Below are positions 1-6,037 of a stretch of DNA of 10,441 nucleotides, piece by piece; the first letter of the stretch is position 1, and each line of letters opens with the position of its first letter. Below the pieces are notes generated by a model. It saw only the letters and a list, made by a program, of their open reading frames with translations. It was not told the origin of the DNA and made no database searches. This DNA is from Candidatus Aenigmatarchaeota archaeon (lineage in GTDB: Archaea; Aenigmatarchaeota; Aenigmatarchaeia; QMZP01), in contig JAFCEK010000029.1 in NCBI GenBank assembly GCA_017609225.1, positions 1 to 10,441 of the forward strand, read 5' to 3'. A program made the translations under genes and the position numbers.

Positions 1-240
1 TATGCGGCTGCCACCTTCGGAATTTCCTTTACGAAAGAACAAGTGATACAATTGGCTAAACACGGAGAACGTTTTGCGATCGTGTTTGACCATGAGAAAC
101 AGGCTCAGGAACAGGCTAAAAAACTAGCAACAAAACTGAGATCACTAGGAAAGGACGTTATCCTTGAAACCGTCCCTGAGGATCCTGGAAGTATGAATCA
201 AAAAGAGGCAGATCGCTTCGTAAAGGGGTTACAATTGTAA
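1..240 (+). CDS. Toprim-domain protein (primase-like), C-terminal fragment
   Basis: The frame is open from base 1, so the gene starts upstream; 79 residues are visible. The segment has the second half of a Toprim fold: a TFGISF strand and loop (residues 5-10), then a hydrophobic strand ending in an acidic motif (IVFDHE, D30 and E32) in place of the usual DxD, an alanine- and lysine-rich helix, and an EDPGSM motif (60-65) like the DPG loop of small phage Toprim and primase proteins. Toprim domains bind the metal used in primase or nuclease chemistry. The position just ahead of a replication module fits a primase role, but the zinc-finger and catalytic N-terminal parts are outside the window, so primase rather than another Toprim enzyme is inference. 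It ends in TAA 36 bases before the next gene. Confidence 0.75.
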   Translation, partial: YAAATFGISFTKEQVIQLAKHGERFAIVFDHEKQAQEQAKKLATKLRSLGKDVILETVPEDPGSMNQKEADRFVKGLQL

Positions 241-276
241 AATAATATTAGAGAAAAAATAAGGAGGTAATAAATA

Positions 277-477
277 ATGAAGAAGGAATCAATTATAAGA
301 AAGGCAAGAAAGGAAAAGGAACTATCCCAAATCGAAGTTGCCAGCAGAGTAGGAGTTGCTCTCCTAACCTACCAGCTATGGGAGCGAGGTGCTGGGCGCC
401 CTTCACCAAAAAATCGCGAAAAGCTGGAGGAAGTTTTGGGGATCAATTTAGATGGGCTTTATCAAAATCAGAATTGA
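277..477 (+). CDS. XRE-family helix-turn-helix DNA-binding protein
   Basis: This 66-residue protein is almost entirely one HTH_3 (lambda Cro/C1-type) domain. IRKARKEKELSQIEVASRVG (residues 7-26) gives helix 1 and the start of the helix-turn-helix, followed by a recognition helix and an ERGAGRPSP turn before the last helix. There is no second domain for dimerisation or RecA-dependent cleavage, so it resembles a small Cro-like regulator rather than a full CI repressor. The ATG is preceded by AAGGAGG at 261-267 with a 9-base gap and the leader AATAAATAATG. It probably regulates phage genes, perhaps this operon, but no operator is obvious nearby. The family call is firm; its targets are unknown. 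Confidence 0.85.
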   Translation: MKKESIIRKARKEKELSQIEVASRVGVALLTYQLWERGAGRPSPKNREKLEEVLGINLDGLYQNQN

Positions 478-493
478 GGAAGTAGGATAAATA

Positions 494-730
494 ATGTCTC
501 ATGAGAAACTAAGGACAGCCAAAGGAGTGATTAAGTTGTCAAAGAAGAAGGGTAATCCTAAAAAAGTAAACTCGACATTGGCCTGGAAGGCACTAGAACG
601 AGCTGAGGGCGACAGAAAAAGGGCATATAGTGAGTGTATCCGACTTAGCTTTCAAACAACCGGTAGACTATCACCTGGCTTTGACAACGCGGATTTGCAG
701 GCATTTTACGACCTTAACGAGGTGAAGTGA
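494..730 (+). CDS. Small basic hypothetical protein
   Basis: I do not recognise this 78-residue protein. The N-terminal third is lysine-rich (a KKKGNPKK stretch at residues 17-24), followed by a predicted helix rich in A, E and R (LAWKALERAEGDRKRAY) and a more acidic tail. A basic, helical small phage protein could bind nucleic acid or a host factor, but nothing here shows which. The start is uncertain. ATG at 494 follows only a weak AGGA (484-487), with the ATAAATAATG leader also seen at other genes here. An in-frame TTG at 536 has a better site, AAAGGAG at 521-527 with an 8-base gap, and would remove the first 14 residues. The gene lies 16 bases after the HTH gene and 4 bases before the next. 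Confidence 0.7.
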   Translation: MSHEKLRTAKGVIKLSKKKGNPKKVNSTLAWKALERAEGDRKRAYSECIRLSFQTTGRLSPGFDNADLQAFYDLNEVK

Positions 731-734
731 TAAC

Positions 735-1019
735 ATGGAACGTTTGGTAATTCCTCTTACGCCGAAAGGTTGGAAGTTGGCACGACATTTGATGCAGGAA
801 GGGCTAGTTAAGGACGTTGGCCATCTTACGAACGCGGACTGGAAAAAAGAGGTAACCACTAGTGATAACGTATACCGCAAGGTTGCCTCAAGGATTCATC
901 ACCCTGATTATATGGTTGTAGGAGACAAGAAGGAAATTGAAAAGATTTGCCGAGAATACGGGGTAGAGGCGCTGTTTGAAGGTATGAGTAACAAGGAAAA
1001 TATTAGTCTGAAGGAGTGA
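735..1019 (+). CDS. Hypothetical phage protein, 94 aa
   Basis: No family is recognised. The 94 residues begin with a short strand and helix (LVIPLTPKGWKLARHLMQEG), continue with a mixed central part containing RKVASRIHHP (about 48-57), and include a segment near residues 61-76 (VVGDKKEIEKICREYG) that looks like a strand plus helix. The C-terminal tail is polar. There is no signal peptide or membrane segment, so it is probably a small cytoplasmic protein. ATG at 735 follows GAGGTG (719-724) with a 10-base gap, and the upstream gene ends only four bases before, so the two are likely translated from one message. Codon use resembles the neighbouring genes and competing frames are poor. Confidence 0.75.
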   Translation: MERLVIPLTPKGWKLARHLMQEGLVKDVGHLTNADWKKEVTTSDNVYRKVASRIHHPDYMVVGDKKEIEKICREYGVEALFEGMSNKENISLKE

Positions 1020-1199
1020 GTGAAAATAGACTTTAGCAAGTGGGATACGTGGCGGCTTGAAAGAGTGCTAGAAGAAATCGAGGTTGATATAGCGCGTTGG
1101 AAAAGAGAATTCCATAAAAAAGCACCACCAGGCTGGTATAAGCAACGCAGGGAGATTATTGCGATACTAAAAGAGAGGAGGCGGAATAAATACAAATAA
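1020..1199 (+). CDS. Small basic hypothetical protein, 59 aa
   Basis: This short frame starts at GTG 1020, directly after the TGA of the upstream gene, and reads 59 codons to TAA at 1197-1199. The product is helical, tryptophan- and charge-rich (FSKWDTWRLERVLEEIEVD at residues 5-23, then WYKQRREIIAILKERRRNKYK), with an amphipathic pattern typical of a small coiled or nucleic-acid-binding protein. I do not recognise a family. The start is awkward: AAGGAG (1011-1016) lies only 3 bases before the GTG, too close for normal use, while an in-frame ATA at 1026 sits at the ideal 9-base distance. The real start may be the GTG, or the original ATG may have been lost as in the broken gene further down. 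Confidence 0.55.
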   Translation: MKIDFSKWDTWRLERVLEEIEVDIARWKREFHKKAPPGWYKQRREIIAILKERRRNKYK

Positions 1200-1208
1200 T
1201 TCAGAAGA

Positions 1209-1352
1209 ATGCACAGGTGTAATTTAGCTAAAAAAGTAGTTCGCCTCACTAAGAGAGCAGATGTTGGCAAGCCAGAAGTTATGACTGCAATTTTTCAATC
1301 TGAGGTGGCCTTAACTGAACTGAAGGAGGTTGGGAGCAATAGCAAGGCGTAA
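1209..1352 (+). CDS. Possible small protein, 47 aa (possibly eroded at its start)
   Basis: ATG 1209 opens a 47-codon frame to TAA at 1350-1352. The product (NLAKKVVRLTKRADVGKPEV..., then helical FQSEVALTELKE) has protein-like composition and is the only long open + strand frame here. No family is recognised. The ATG lacks a good ribosome site directly upstream. A strong one, GAGAGGAGG at 1173-1181, is followed by an AATAAATA leader like those of other genes in this window, but no ATG comes at the expected place; a frame opening there at ATA 1186 closes after 13 codons. The gene may have lost its original start through a small mutation or frameshift, or it may use 1209 inefficiently. It overlaps the next, broken, gene by 14 bases. 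Confidence 0.4.
   Translation: MHRCNLAKKVVRLTKRADVGKPEVMTAIFQSEVALTELKEVGSNSKA
1323..1329 (+). promoter_or_regulatory. Ribosome binding site of the broken gene at 1339
   Basis: AAGGAGG sits exactly 9 bases before the ATA at 1339. This spacing points to 1339 as the ancestral start codon, which now reads ATA instead of ATG. The only in-frame conventional alternative, TTG 1330, abuts the site and could not be used normally. Confidence 0.5.
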
Positions 1353-1518
1353 TTGGGAAAAGGATTGGCAGCTGTACTTAAAGGTTGCCGAAGCGAGACG
1401 TGGCAAGTAAGATGACGTTGACGAGGTGCTAGTAGCGTTAGGCTACTGGGTGGGATATTGGCGCGCACGGGCGGAAGCGTTGAGAAGTTTGATAGTGGGA
1501 GGTGAGGAGGATGAGTGA
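1339..1518 (+). pseudogene. Broken Ead/Ea22-like small gene with ATA start and internal TAA
   Basis: One reading frame runs from 1339 to TGA 1516-1518, interrupted by a TAA at 1408-1410. The first part reads ARRNWEKDWQLYLKVAEARR, the second DDVDEVLVALGYWVGYWRAR and onward. Both halves look coding and align with the intact gene at 1738: NWEKDWQLYLK matches DWTEDWEMCKR near its start, and VALGYWVGYWRARAEAL matches EALPYWLERAWELERAI near residues 74-90. The break is thus a nonsense mutation in a paralog, with a shorter middle section. The start is ATA, 9 bases after AAGGAGG, where ATG is expected. The frame overlaps the next gene's ATG by 8 bases, as coupled phage genes do. Alternatives are stop readthrough or a sequencing error; two independent lesions favour decay. 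Confidence 0.6.
1498..1505 (+). promoter_or_regulatory. Ribosome binding site deciding the start at 1511
   Basis: GGAGGTGA here closely matches the 16S anti-Shine-Dalgarno complement, and its GGAGG core lies 8 bases before ATG 1511. The GAGGAGG at 1504-1510 touches the ATG and cannot serve it. GTG 1502, which would add three residues, lies inside the binding site itself. Confidence 0.55.
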
Positions 1519-1723
1519 GAAAAGCTATTTTCTCGTTGTCTATAGATGCAAAGATGCTGCTTCGGGAAGAAGTCTGGTTGTGGCGCATAACGCAAAAGAT
1601 GCAATAAATATATTCTTAAAACAATGGGAAAGTGCTTATGAGGCAGGCGAATATCAGATTTCTCCTGATGAGCTTGAGGATTTTTCGGTAAACTTCTGGT
1701 GTAAAGTGGAAACTAAAAGATGA
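1511..1723 (+). CDS. Hypothetical phage protein, 70 aa
   Basis: The 70-residue product has the pattern of a small alpha/beta domain: strand (SYFLVVYRC), turn, strand (GRSLVVAHN, about residues 18-26), helix (AKDAINIFLKQWESAYEAG), a short acidic helix (SPDELEDF) and a final strand (SVNFWCKVET). Putative strands carrying V and Y followed by a helix with 'NAKDAINIF' recall small proteins of the type that process or sense an environmental input, but I cannot name a family. ATG 1511 is chosen over the in-frame GTG at 1502 because of GGAGGTGA at 1498-1505. It overlaps the end of the broken upstream gene by 8 bases, and its own TGA is inside the leader of the following gene, so it sits in the same transcription unit. 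Confidence 0.75.
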   Translation: MSEKSYFLVVYRCKDAASGRSLVVAHNAKDAINIFLKQWESAYEAGEYQISPDELEDFSVNFWCKVETKR

Positions 1724-1737
1724 GGAGGCCAAGAGCG

Positions 1738-2151
1738 ATGAAGCGTGATTGGACTGAGGACTGGGAGATGTGCAAGCGTGCCACACCTGGACCGTGGAAA
1801 GTGAGACATCGGCATAAGGACTGTATACCTGATAACGATGAATGCATAGGCTTAGGGCTTGAAATTATAGGGCCACCTAAGCCGCATTGTTGGGCCTACG
1901 CATCACAAGGGCAGTTTGCCCGAAGTGCAGATGCTAAATTTATCGCCGAGGCCCGGGAAGCCCTTCCGTATTGGCTAGAGCGGGCTTGGGAATTAGAACG
2001 TGCTATCAAGACTTTCATGGCCTGCGCAGGCTGGAACACAGATAATCCTAAAGGCTATGGCTTGTTTATACCTGAAGGAGATGGAAAGGCAGTTTATGAC
2101 CTGTTTAAGATGGCATTGAATGGTGAACTCAAGGAGGAGGTGGATTTATAA
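1738..2151 (+). CDS. Ead/Ea22-like phage protein
   Basis: This 137-residue protein has the signature layout of Ead/Ea22-like proteins, named after lambda Ea22: an N-terminal motif ATPGPWKV (residues 15-22), a variable middle with several Cys and His, then a helix DAKFIAEAREALPYWLERAW (65-84). The family is common in accessory regions of temperate phages and its biochemical role is unknown. The start at 1738 is preferred to the in-frame ATG at 1720 because AGGAGG (1723-1728) lies 9 bases before it. The TAA overlaps the next ATG by one base (TAATG at 2149-2153). The broken gene at 1339-1518 is a shorter paralog, sharing the start and the ALPYW-type helix. Confidence 0.75.
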   Translation: MKRDWTEDWEMCKRATPGPWKVRHRHKDCIPDNDECIGLGLEIIGPPKPHCWAYASQGQFARSADAKFIAEAREALPYWLERAWELERAIKTFMACAGWNTDNPKGYGLFIPEGDGKAVYDLFKMALNGELKEEVDL

Positions 2152-2495
2152 TGCCGAAATTTCGGAAGAAGCCAGTAATTGTCGAGGCTGAGCAGTACCG
2201 GCCAGGGATGGAGGATGGTTTTTTGTGCATATGTGATAGTGCTTTCGCGGGGTTGGAAACAATGCCGTGTAAGCAAGAGGAGTGCCGATATTGGAAGTTA
2301 TTCGGTGCAGATTGTCTGCACCGTGCGCCGTATATAGAGACACTTGAAGGAGCACATATTGTTTCCGAAGGTGATTGGATTATTACAGGGGTAAAGGGAG
2401 AGCGGTATCCCTGTAAACCAGACGTGTTCAAAAGGACTTATGAGCCAGTGGAGGAAGAAACCCTGGCTCAAAAGCTGGATCCGACCTCAAAATAG
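2151..2495 (+). CDS. Conserved small phage protein (MPKFRKKP / GDWIITGVKGE type)
   Basis: The 114 residues match a small protein type that recurs in many phages and prophages. It opens with MPKFRKKPVIVEAEQY (residues 1-16), and near the C-terminus has IETLEGAHIVSEGDWIITG (62-80) followed by KGERYPCKPDVFKRTYEPV (82-100), a compact beta-rich domain. The middle carries seven cysteines (for example CICDS and PCKQEEC, residues 27-45), so metal binding is possible but not shown. Function is unknown in the family as far as I know. The start is strongly supported: AAGGAGGAGG at 2131-2140 with a 10-base gap, and a one-base overlap with the upstream stop. Confidence 0.8.
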   Translation: MPKFRKKPVIVEAEQYRPGMEDGFLCICDSAFAGLETMPCKQEECRYWKLFGADCLHRAPYIETLEGAHIVSEGDWIITGVKGERYPCKPDVFKRTYEPVEEETLAQKLDPTSK

Positions 2496-2521
2496 TAAAA
2501 CAAAGGTGAGGAGATATATCA

Positions 2522-3850
2522 ATGGAAAGGAAGAGGAAGAGAAGAACAAGAACAAAGTGCCCAAGTAGGTTGCCTGATGCAATCTGCTTAAGTCCCTCAA
2601 CAGGGTTTACCCAAATCAAAAATTCCTTGCTGAGGGACCCTTCTTTGTCCTTCAAAGCAAAAGGACTTCTGTGCTTCCTACTATCAAACGAATCCGGAAA
2701 ATGGACGAGTTACTTAGAAACAATACAAAGGTATGCAAAAGAAGGCGAAACAGCAATTAGGAACGCGTTGAAAGAACTTGAAAAGGCTAGGTACTTAATG
2801 AAGGTACACTATGCCGACAAGAAAACTAAGCGCAGGAAAGGAACCTTTTGGGCTTACACCGATACACCTGGGGAATTTCGAATAGAGAAGCATTTAGAAT
2901 TTTTAGAAAGGCATGGGTTAGAGGTACAAGGAATGGAGGAATTTTTAGGAAAGGAATGCATTGGAAAGGAACAAAATGAACAAAACCCCAGGAAAAACCC
3001 ACATGTGGAAAACCCACATGTGGAAAACCCACATGTGGAAAACCCACATGTGGAAAACCACGGACTAAAAATACTAAATTATAAAAATACAAATCTAGAA
3101 AAAGAAAAAAGTACATATACGCGGAACTGCGAAAGGATTTATAAACATTGGATGGAGATAGCCTCTCATATTCACAAGCCCAAGTATATTGATAACCTAG
3201 AAAAAATAGTGGTTGAAAGACTGAAGGAAACAAAGTGGAAGTTAGGAGATGTCCTCCAGGCTATTTCTAACTATGTAGAGGTATACAACGATGACAGTTA
3301 TTATTACTCCCACAAATTTACTTTTCAAACGTTCATCAAACAACGTAACGGAGTCCCCAGGTTCCAGCCAGGAATGGACGTTCAGTTTGATGGGGATATT
3401 TGGAGGGATTATTGTGCACGTAAAGAGAAAAAAGAGGCATCGTCAACGCAACCAAAACCCTCCGCCGACCCAAAAGAAATCATTCAACGGCATTTCAACG
3501 GTAGTGAGGACATGACCCACCTCTTTATGAGGAACTGTTACTTCCCGGCAAAATCTTTGTTGCCAAACACAGACGGAGGAGAGTTGGCTGAAGCACTTCT
3601 CCAGCTGTACAGCCAAATCGTGGAATTTCGCAACAAGTATTTCACCGACCAAATGCGATCGCTCCTTCCAGGGGTGTTGGACGTAATCGCTGACTATATT
3701 GAGTGGCTCAGGGATGGTTGGGTAGATACGCCGCGCTTGAGCATGTTTGACGTGCATTCCAAAGTATTTGCAGAGTTCCGCCGGGATGAGGCCAAAAAGG
3801 ACAACCTTGAACGTGACTGCCTAACCGGAAAATCCTACATGAGGGGGTAA
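2522..3850 (+). CDS. Phage replication initiator protein (winged-helix, contains the origin)
   Basis: This 442-residue protein has the layout of a phage replication initiator. After a basic N-terminus (KRKRRTRTK), residues about 28-115 resemble the winged helix of phage and plasmid initiators: FTQIKNSLLRDPSLSFKAKG, then LETIQRYAKEGETAIRNAL as the recognition region, then a beta wing. Residues 159-178 are four NPHVE repeats, which are the coding readout of DNA repeats likely to be the origin. Residues about 200-285 carry a conserved C-terminal domain ending in SHKFTFQTFIKQRNGVPRF, of a kind seen in phage replication proteins. A further region of about 130 residues may contact the helicase, which is encoded next. 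ATG 2522 has GAGGAG at 2508-2513. By analogy with lambda O it would bind its own gene and recruit the helicase. Confidence 0.8.
   Translation: MERKRKRRTRTKCPSRLPDAICLSPSTGFTQIKNSLLRDPSLSFKAKGLLCFLLSNESGKWTSYLETIQRYAKEGETAIRNALKELEKARYLMKVHYADKKTKRRKGTFWAYTDTPGEFRIEKHLEFLERHGLEVQGMEEFLGKECIGKEQNEQNPRKNPHVENPHVENPHVENPHVENHGLKILNYKNTNLEKEKSTYTRNCERIYKHWMEIASHIHKPKYIDNLEKIVVERLKETKWKLGDVLQAISNYVEVYNDDSYYYSHKFTFQTFIKQRNGVPRFQPGMDVQFDGDIWRDYCARKEKKEASSTQPKPSADPKEIIQRHFNGSEDMTHLFMRNCYFPAKSLLPNTDGGELAEALLQLYSQIVEFRNKYFTDQMRSLLPGVLDVIADYIEWLRDGWVDTPRLSMFDVHSKVFAEFRRDEAKKDNLERDCLTGKSYMRG
2994..3053 (+). repeat. Four perfect 15-bp tandem repeats, probable origin iterons
   Basis: AAAACCCACATGTGG occurs four times without any change, head to tail, and a partial fifth copy (AAAACCACGG) follows at 3054-3063. 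Each unit holds a 10-bp perfect palindrome, CCACATGTGG (2999-3008, 3014-3023, 3029-3038, 3044-3053). Across each unit boundary lies TGTGGAAAA, whose complement TTTTCCACA fits the DnaA-box consensus TTWTNCACA. The array lies inside the initiator gene, in the linker between its domains, as the lambda origin lies inside gene O. It could be bound by the initiator, by host DnaA, or by both. Confidence 0.75.
3064..3120 (+). other. A-rich tract beside the iterons, candidate DNA unwinding element
   Basis: Immediately after the 15-bp repeats the coding sequence becomes strongly A-rich on the + strand (CTAAAAATACTAAATTATAA and following, then runs such as GAAAAAGAAAAAAG). This is far more skewed than the flanking gene, although it still encodes protein (KILNYKNTNLEKEKSTY). 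An easily melted A/T tract next to iterons is the usual architecture of an initiator-dependent origin. Its role as the unwinding site is inference from position and composition. Confidence 0.5.
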
Positions 3851-3854
3851 TTAC

Positions 3855-5444
3855 ATGACTGAGAATGAATTTATTGAACGCCGTATTGTTACCGGTTTGA
3901 TCGTCAGCACGGATTACTGGGTACGTGTCAGAAGGATTTGGAATCCCGAACTGTTTGAATCCCCAGAACTCCGCATGGTGGCTGAATGGTGTGTAGAATA
4001 CCAGGAAAAATATTGCAAAGCTCCAGGTATCAACATTGAAGGAATTTACATGGAAAAACTAAAATCCGGAGGGTTGTCATCTGCTGACGCGGAATACATA
4101 GAGGAGCTGTTGGGAAGTCTATCCGACGAGTATGACCGGGACGAACAGTTCAATTCCGCTTACCTATACGATCAAACTGTAAAATATTTCAAGTCACGGG
4201 AGTTGGAACAGCACAATCAGGAAGTCCAAGCCTTGATAGATGAAGGGCGGGTAGAGGAGGCGGAGCAGTTAGTACGCTCATACTCTCCTACTGTCCTAGA
4301 TGATACGGATATAGGGCTTGACCTGAGTAGTGAGGAGGCAGAGGAACGGATTGAGCGGGCCTTTTCTGAAACCGCTCAAAACGTTTTGACCTATCCTGGT
4401 GCTTTAGGTGAAATGTGGAATGAACACCTTGTCCGCGGAGGATTTGTTACTTTGTTAGCTCCCGAAAAACGCGGGAAAACCTTCATGCTGTTAGAGATGG
4501 GACTAAGAGCAATTCGGCAAGGGTACAACGTTGCATTCTTCGAGGCAGGGGACATGACCGAAGAACAAATCCTGAGGCGAATCTGTATTTACATTTCCCG
4601 GAGGTCTGACAAGGAAAAATATTGCAAGGAGCGCTTTTGTCCTGTAGGGGATTGTGTATATAACCAGTTTGACCTATGCGATCGCCCTGACCGAAACTGT
4701 GATTTTGGGATATTCGATAATTCCTTAGAAACCTTCAAGAACAACATTGAGAACTTTCAGGATTTTGAGGTCCTAAAACAAAAATATGAGGAATTCCCTG
4801 ACTATGAACCTTGTGACAGTCACACTTGTGATAAGCGTTGGGGTGCTGTATGGCTGAAAAAAGTGCCCGAAAGGAAGCCTCTTACAGCAGAGGACGCTAA
4901 AAAGGAGGTGAAACGGTTTTTCAAGAAATATCGCAGAAGGTTCAAACTCGTTACTTATCCTGCAGGAACCCTCACCGTGTCGGAAATACGTCGGTGCCTG
5001 GATAATTGGGAAAGATTGAGTGGGTTTGTGTCGGACATTGTAATCGTTGACTATGCTGACCTGTTGTCAGCTTCGGACGGGGAAGTAAAAGAATTTCGCC
5101 ATCGACAAGACCATATTTGGAAAAGTTTGCGGGCGCTATCACAGGAAAGGCACGTTCTCGTGTTGTCTGCCACTCAGGCCGATGCCGAAAGCTACAAACA
5201 AGATCGTCTTTCGGTGTCAAATTTCAGCGAGGACAAGAGGAAGCTCTCACATGTAACAGCCCAATACGGGCTGAACCAGGATCCTAGTGGCCGTGAAAAG
5301 AAGTTAGGAATCCTGCGAATCAACGAAATCGTTGTACGAGAAGGAGAATTTTCTCCGGACAACGAAGTTTGTGTATTGCAGGATTTGGCTACAGGGCGAC
5401 CTTTTTTGGAAAGTTTTCATGCAAAAATTAACAGGTCGGAGTAA
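3855..5444 (+). CDS. DnaB-like replicative DNA helicase with Cys-rich insertion
   Basis: The 529-residue protein has an N-terminal helical DnaB-type domain (about 1-150), a linker, and a RecA-like ATPase core. Walker A is APEKRGKT (202-209, catalytic K208) with alanine in place of the usual first glycine. Walker B is DIVIVDYADLL (394-404, D399), and LSATQADA (437-444) is the sensor-like H3 strand. Between Walker A and B is an insertion with C257, C262, C267, C275, C282, C320 and C325, probably a zinc-binding module; I associate similar insertions with phage DnaB-like helicases. It should unwind the fork ahead of the polymerase. It begins 4 bases after the initiator gene, with GAGGGGG (3841-3847) as its ribosome site, so the two are coupled. 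Confidence 0.85.
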   Translation: MTENEFIERRIVTGLIVSTDYWVRVRRIWNPELFESPELRMVAEWCVEYQEKYCKAPGINIEGIYMEKLKSGGLSSADAEYIEELLGSLSDEYDRDEQFNSAYLYDQTVKYFKSRELEQHNQEVQALIDEGRVEEAEQLVRSYSPTVLDDTDIGLDLSSEEAEERIERAFSETAQNVLTYPGALGEMWNEHLVRGGFVTLLAPEKRGKTFMLLEMGLRAIRQGYNVAFFEAGDMTEEQILRRICIYISRRSDKEKYCKERFCPVGDCVYNQFDLCDRPDRNCDFGIFDNSLETFKNNIENFQDFEVLKQKYEEFPDYEPCDSHTCDKRWGAVWLKKVPERKPLTAEDAKKEVKRFFKKYRRRFKLVTYPAGTLTVSEIRRCLDNWERLSGFVSDIVIVDYADLLSASDGEVKEFRHRQDHIWKSLRALSQERHVLVLSATQADAESYKQDRLSVSNFSEDKRKLSHVTAQYGLNQDPSGREKKLGILRINEIVVREGEFSPDNEVCVLQDLATGRPFLESFHAKINRSE

Positions 5445-5463
5445 AGGAACGTCTTTTAGTTTG

Positions 5464-5469
5464 TATAAT
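5464..5469 (+). promoter_or_regulatory. Possible promoter -10 box (TATAAT)
   Basis: A perfect TATAAT lies in the 59-base gap between the helicase gene and the acidic-protein gene, 40 bases before the next ATG, which would allow a short leader with the ribosome site. The 15-18 bases upstream contain no convincing TTGACA, so it may depend on an activator or phage-modified polymerase, or may be chance in AT-rich DNA. Confidence 0.3.
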
Positions 5470-5503
5470 AAGGATAGAAACAACACTAAAGGAGGAATAA
5501 ATA

Positions 5504-6016
5504 ATGAACATCAAACGCAAACAGTTGGTGGAGGTTGCGGAGGAGCTAAACGAATTTTTGGGGCTGGAGCCTGAAATTGATGTTGATTTGCCTACAGAGG
5601 AGTTGAAAAAGGAGGTTATAGAGGCAATTGATTTCCTAGAGGAGGGAGAGGAAGAAGAACTTACAGAAGAGACGCAAGAAGTTATTGAGTTGTTGGTGAA
5701 GGAAGAAGAGGAAGAGGAAGAAGAAGAAGAAGAGTACGAGGACGAGGACGAAATTGAAGAAGAGGAAGAAGTGAAACCCAAGGAAGAAAAGAAGAATAAG
5801 CCTCCTAAACAGAAAGGTAATGTAACACGCCTTCAAGCTGCCGGAATGGCTTTGAAAGATGGGAACGGAAAGACAATACACCAGTTAATTAAGGAAACCG
5901 ATGAAATCTACGTCAATAATGGAGGAACCTCTCATGAGAGAGAAAGCAGGGTTGCAGTAACCCAAGCCTTAAACGTTCTGAAAGGGTTCGGAATTGAGAT
6001 TGACGTAAAGAGATAA
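5504..6016 (+). CDS. Two-domain phage protein with poly-glutamate linker
   Basis: The 170 residues divide into three parts. Residues 1-64 are a helical, acidic domain (KRKQLVEVAEELNEFLG, then TEELKKEVIEAIDFLEE and TEETQEVIELL). Residues 66-100 are a disordered linker dominated by glutamate, including eleven in a row at 67-77, then a lysine-rich stretch (KEEKKNKPPKQK). Residues 106-170 form a compact C-terminal domain (TRLQAAGMALKDGNGKTIHQLIKETDE ... GGTSHERESRVAVTQALNVL) that looks helical, perhaps winged-helix-like. I do not recognise the function. A highly acidic linker could mimic DNA or tether two domains at the fork, but that is speculation. AAAGGAGG (5488-5495) precedes ATG 5504. Confidence 0.75.
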   Translation: MNIKRKQLVEVAEELNEFLGLEPEIDVDLPTEELKKEVIEAIDFLEEGEEEELTEETQEVIELLVKEEEEEEEEEEEYEDEDEIEEEEEVKPKEEKKNKPPKQKGNVTRLQAAGMALKDGNGKTIHQLIKETDEIYVNNGGTSHERESRVAVTQALNVLKGFGIEIDVKR

Positions 6017-6037
6017 AAAAGGAGGATAAACAGGATT

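Noticed and set aside
908..1588. Two minus-strand frames of 97-120 codons over the small-gene run
   Set aside because: Composition is Ser/Leu/Pro-rich low complexity typical of antisense shadows, they lack ribosome sites, and the + strand frames there have coding character and overlap coupling.
2994..3053. Short tandem array that might be a CRISPR
   Set aside because: The units are 15 bp, perfectly contiguous with no unique spacers, and inside a coding frame; this is an iteron-like tandem repeat.
2826..3233. Minus-strand 135-codon frame with a repeated GFPHV motif
   Set aside because: It is the reverse reading of the iteron repeats inside the initiator gene, with no start signal; the repeat is explained on the + strand.
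3655..4685. Two copies of GCGATCGC (at 3655-3662 and 4678-4685), the octamer abundant in cyanobacteria, as a host clue
   Set aside because: Two copies is more than chance would usually give but far below cyanobacterial density, and the strong ribosome sites and gene types fit Firmicutes phages better.
5428..5781. Serine-rich reading frame on the minus strand
   Set aside because: It is the complement of the GAA/GAG-rich poly-glutamate coding region, which reads as serine codons on the other strand; no ribosome site and no recognisable domain.
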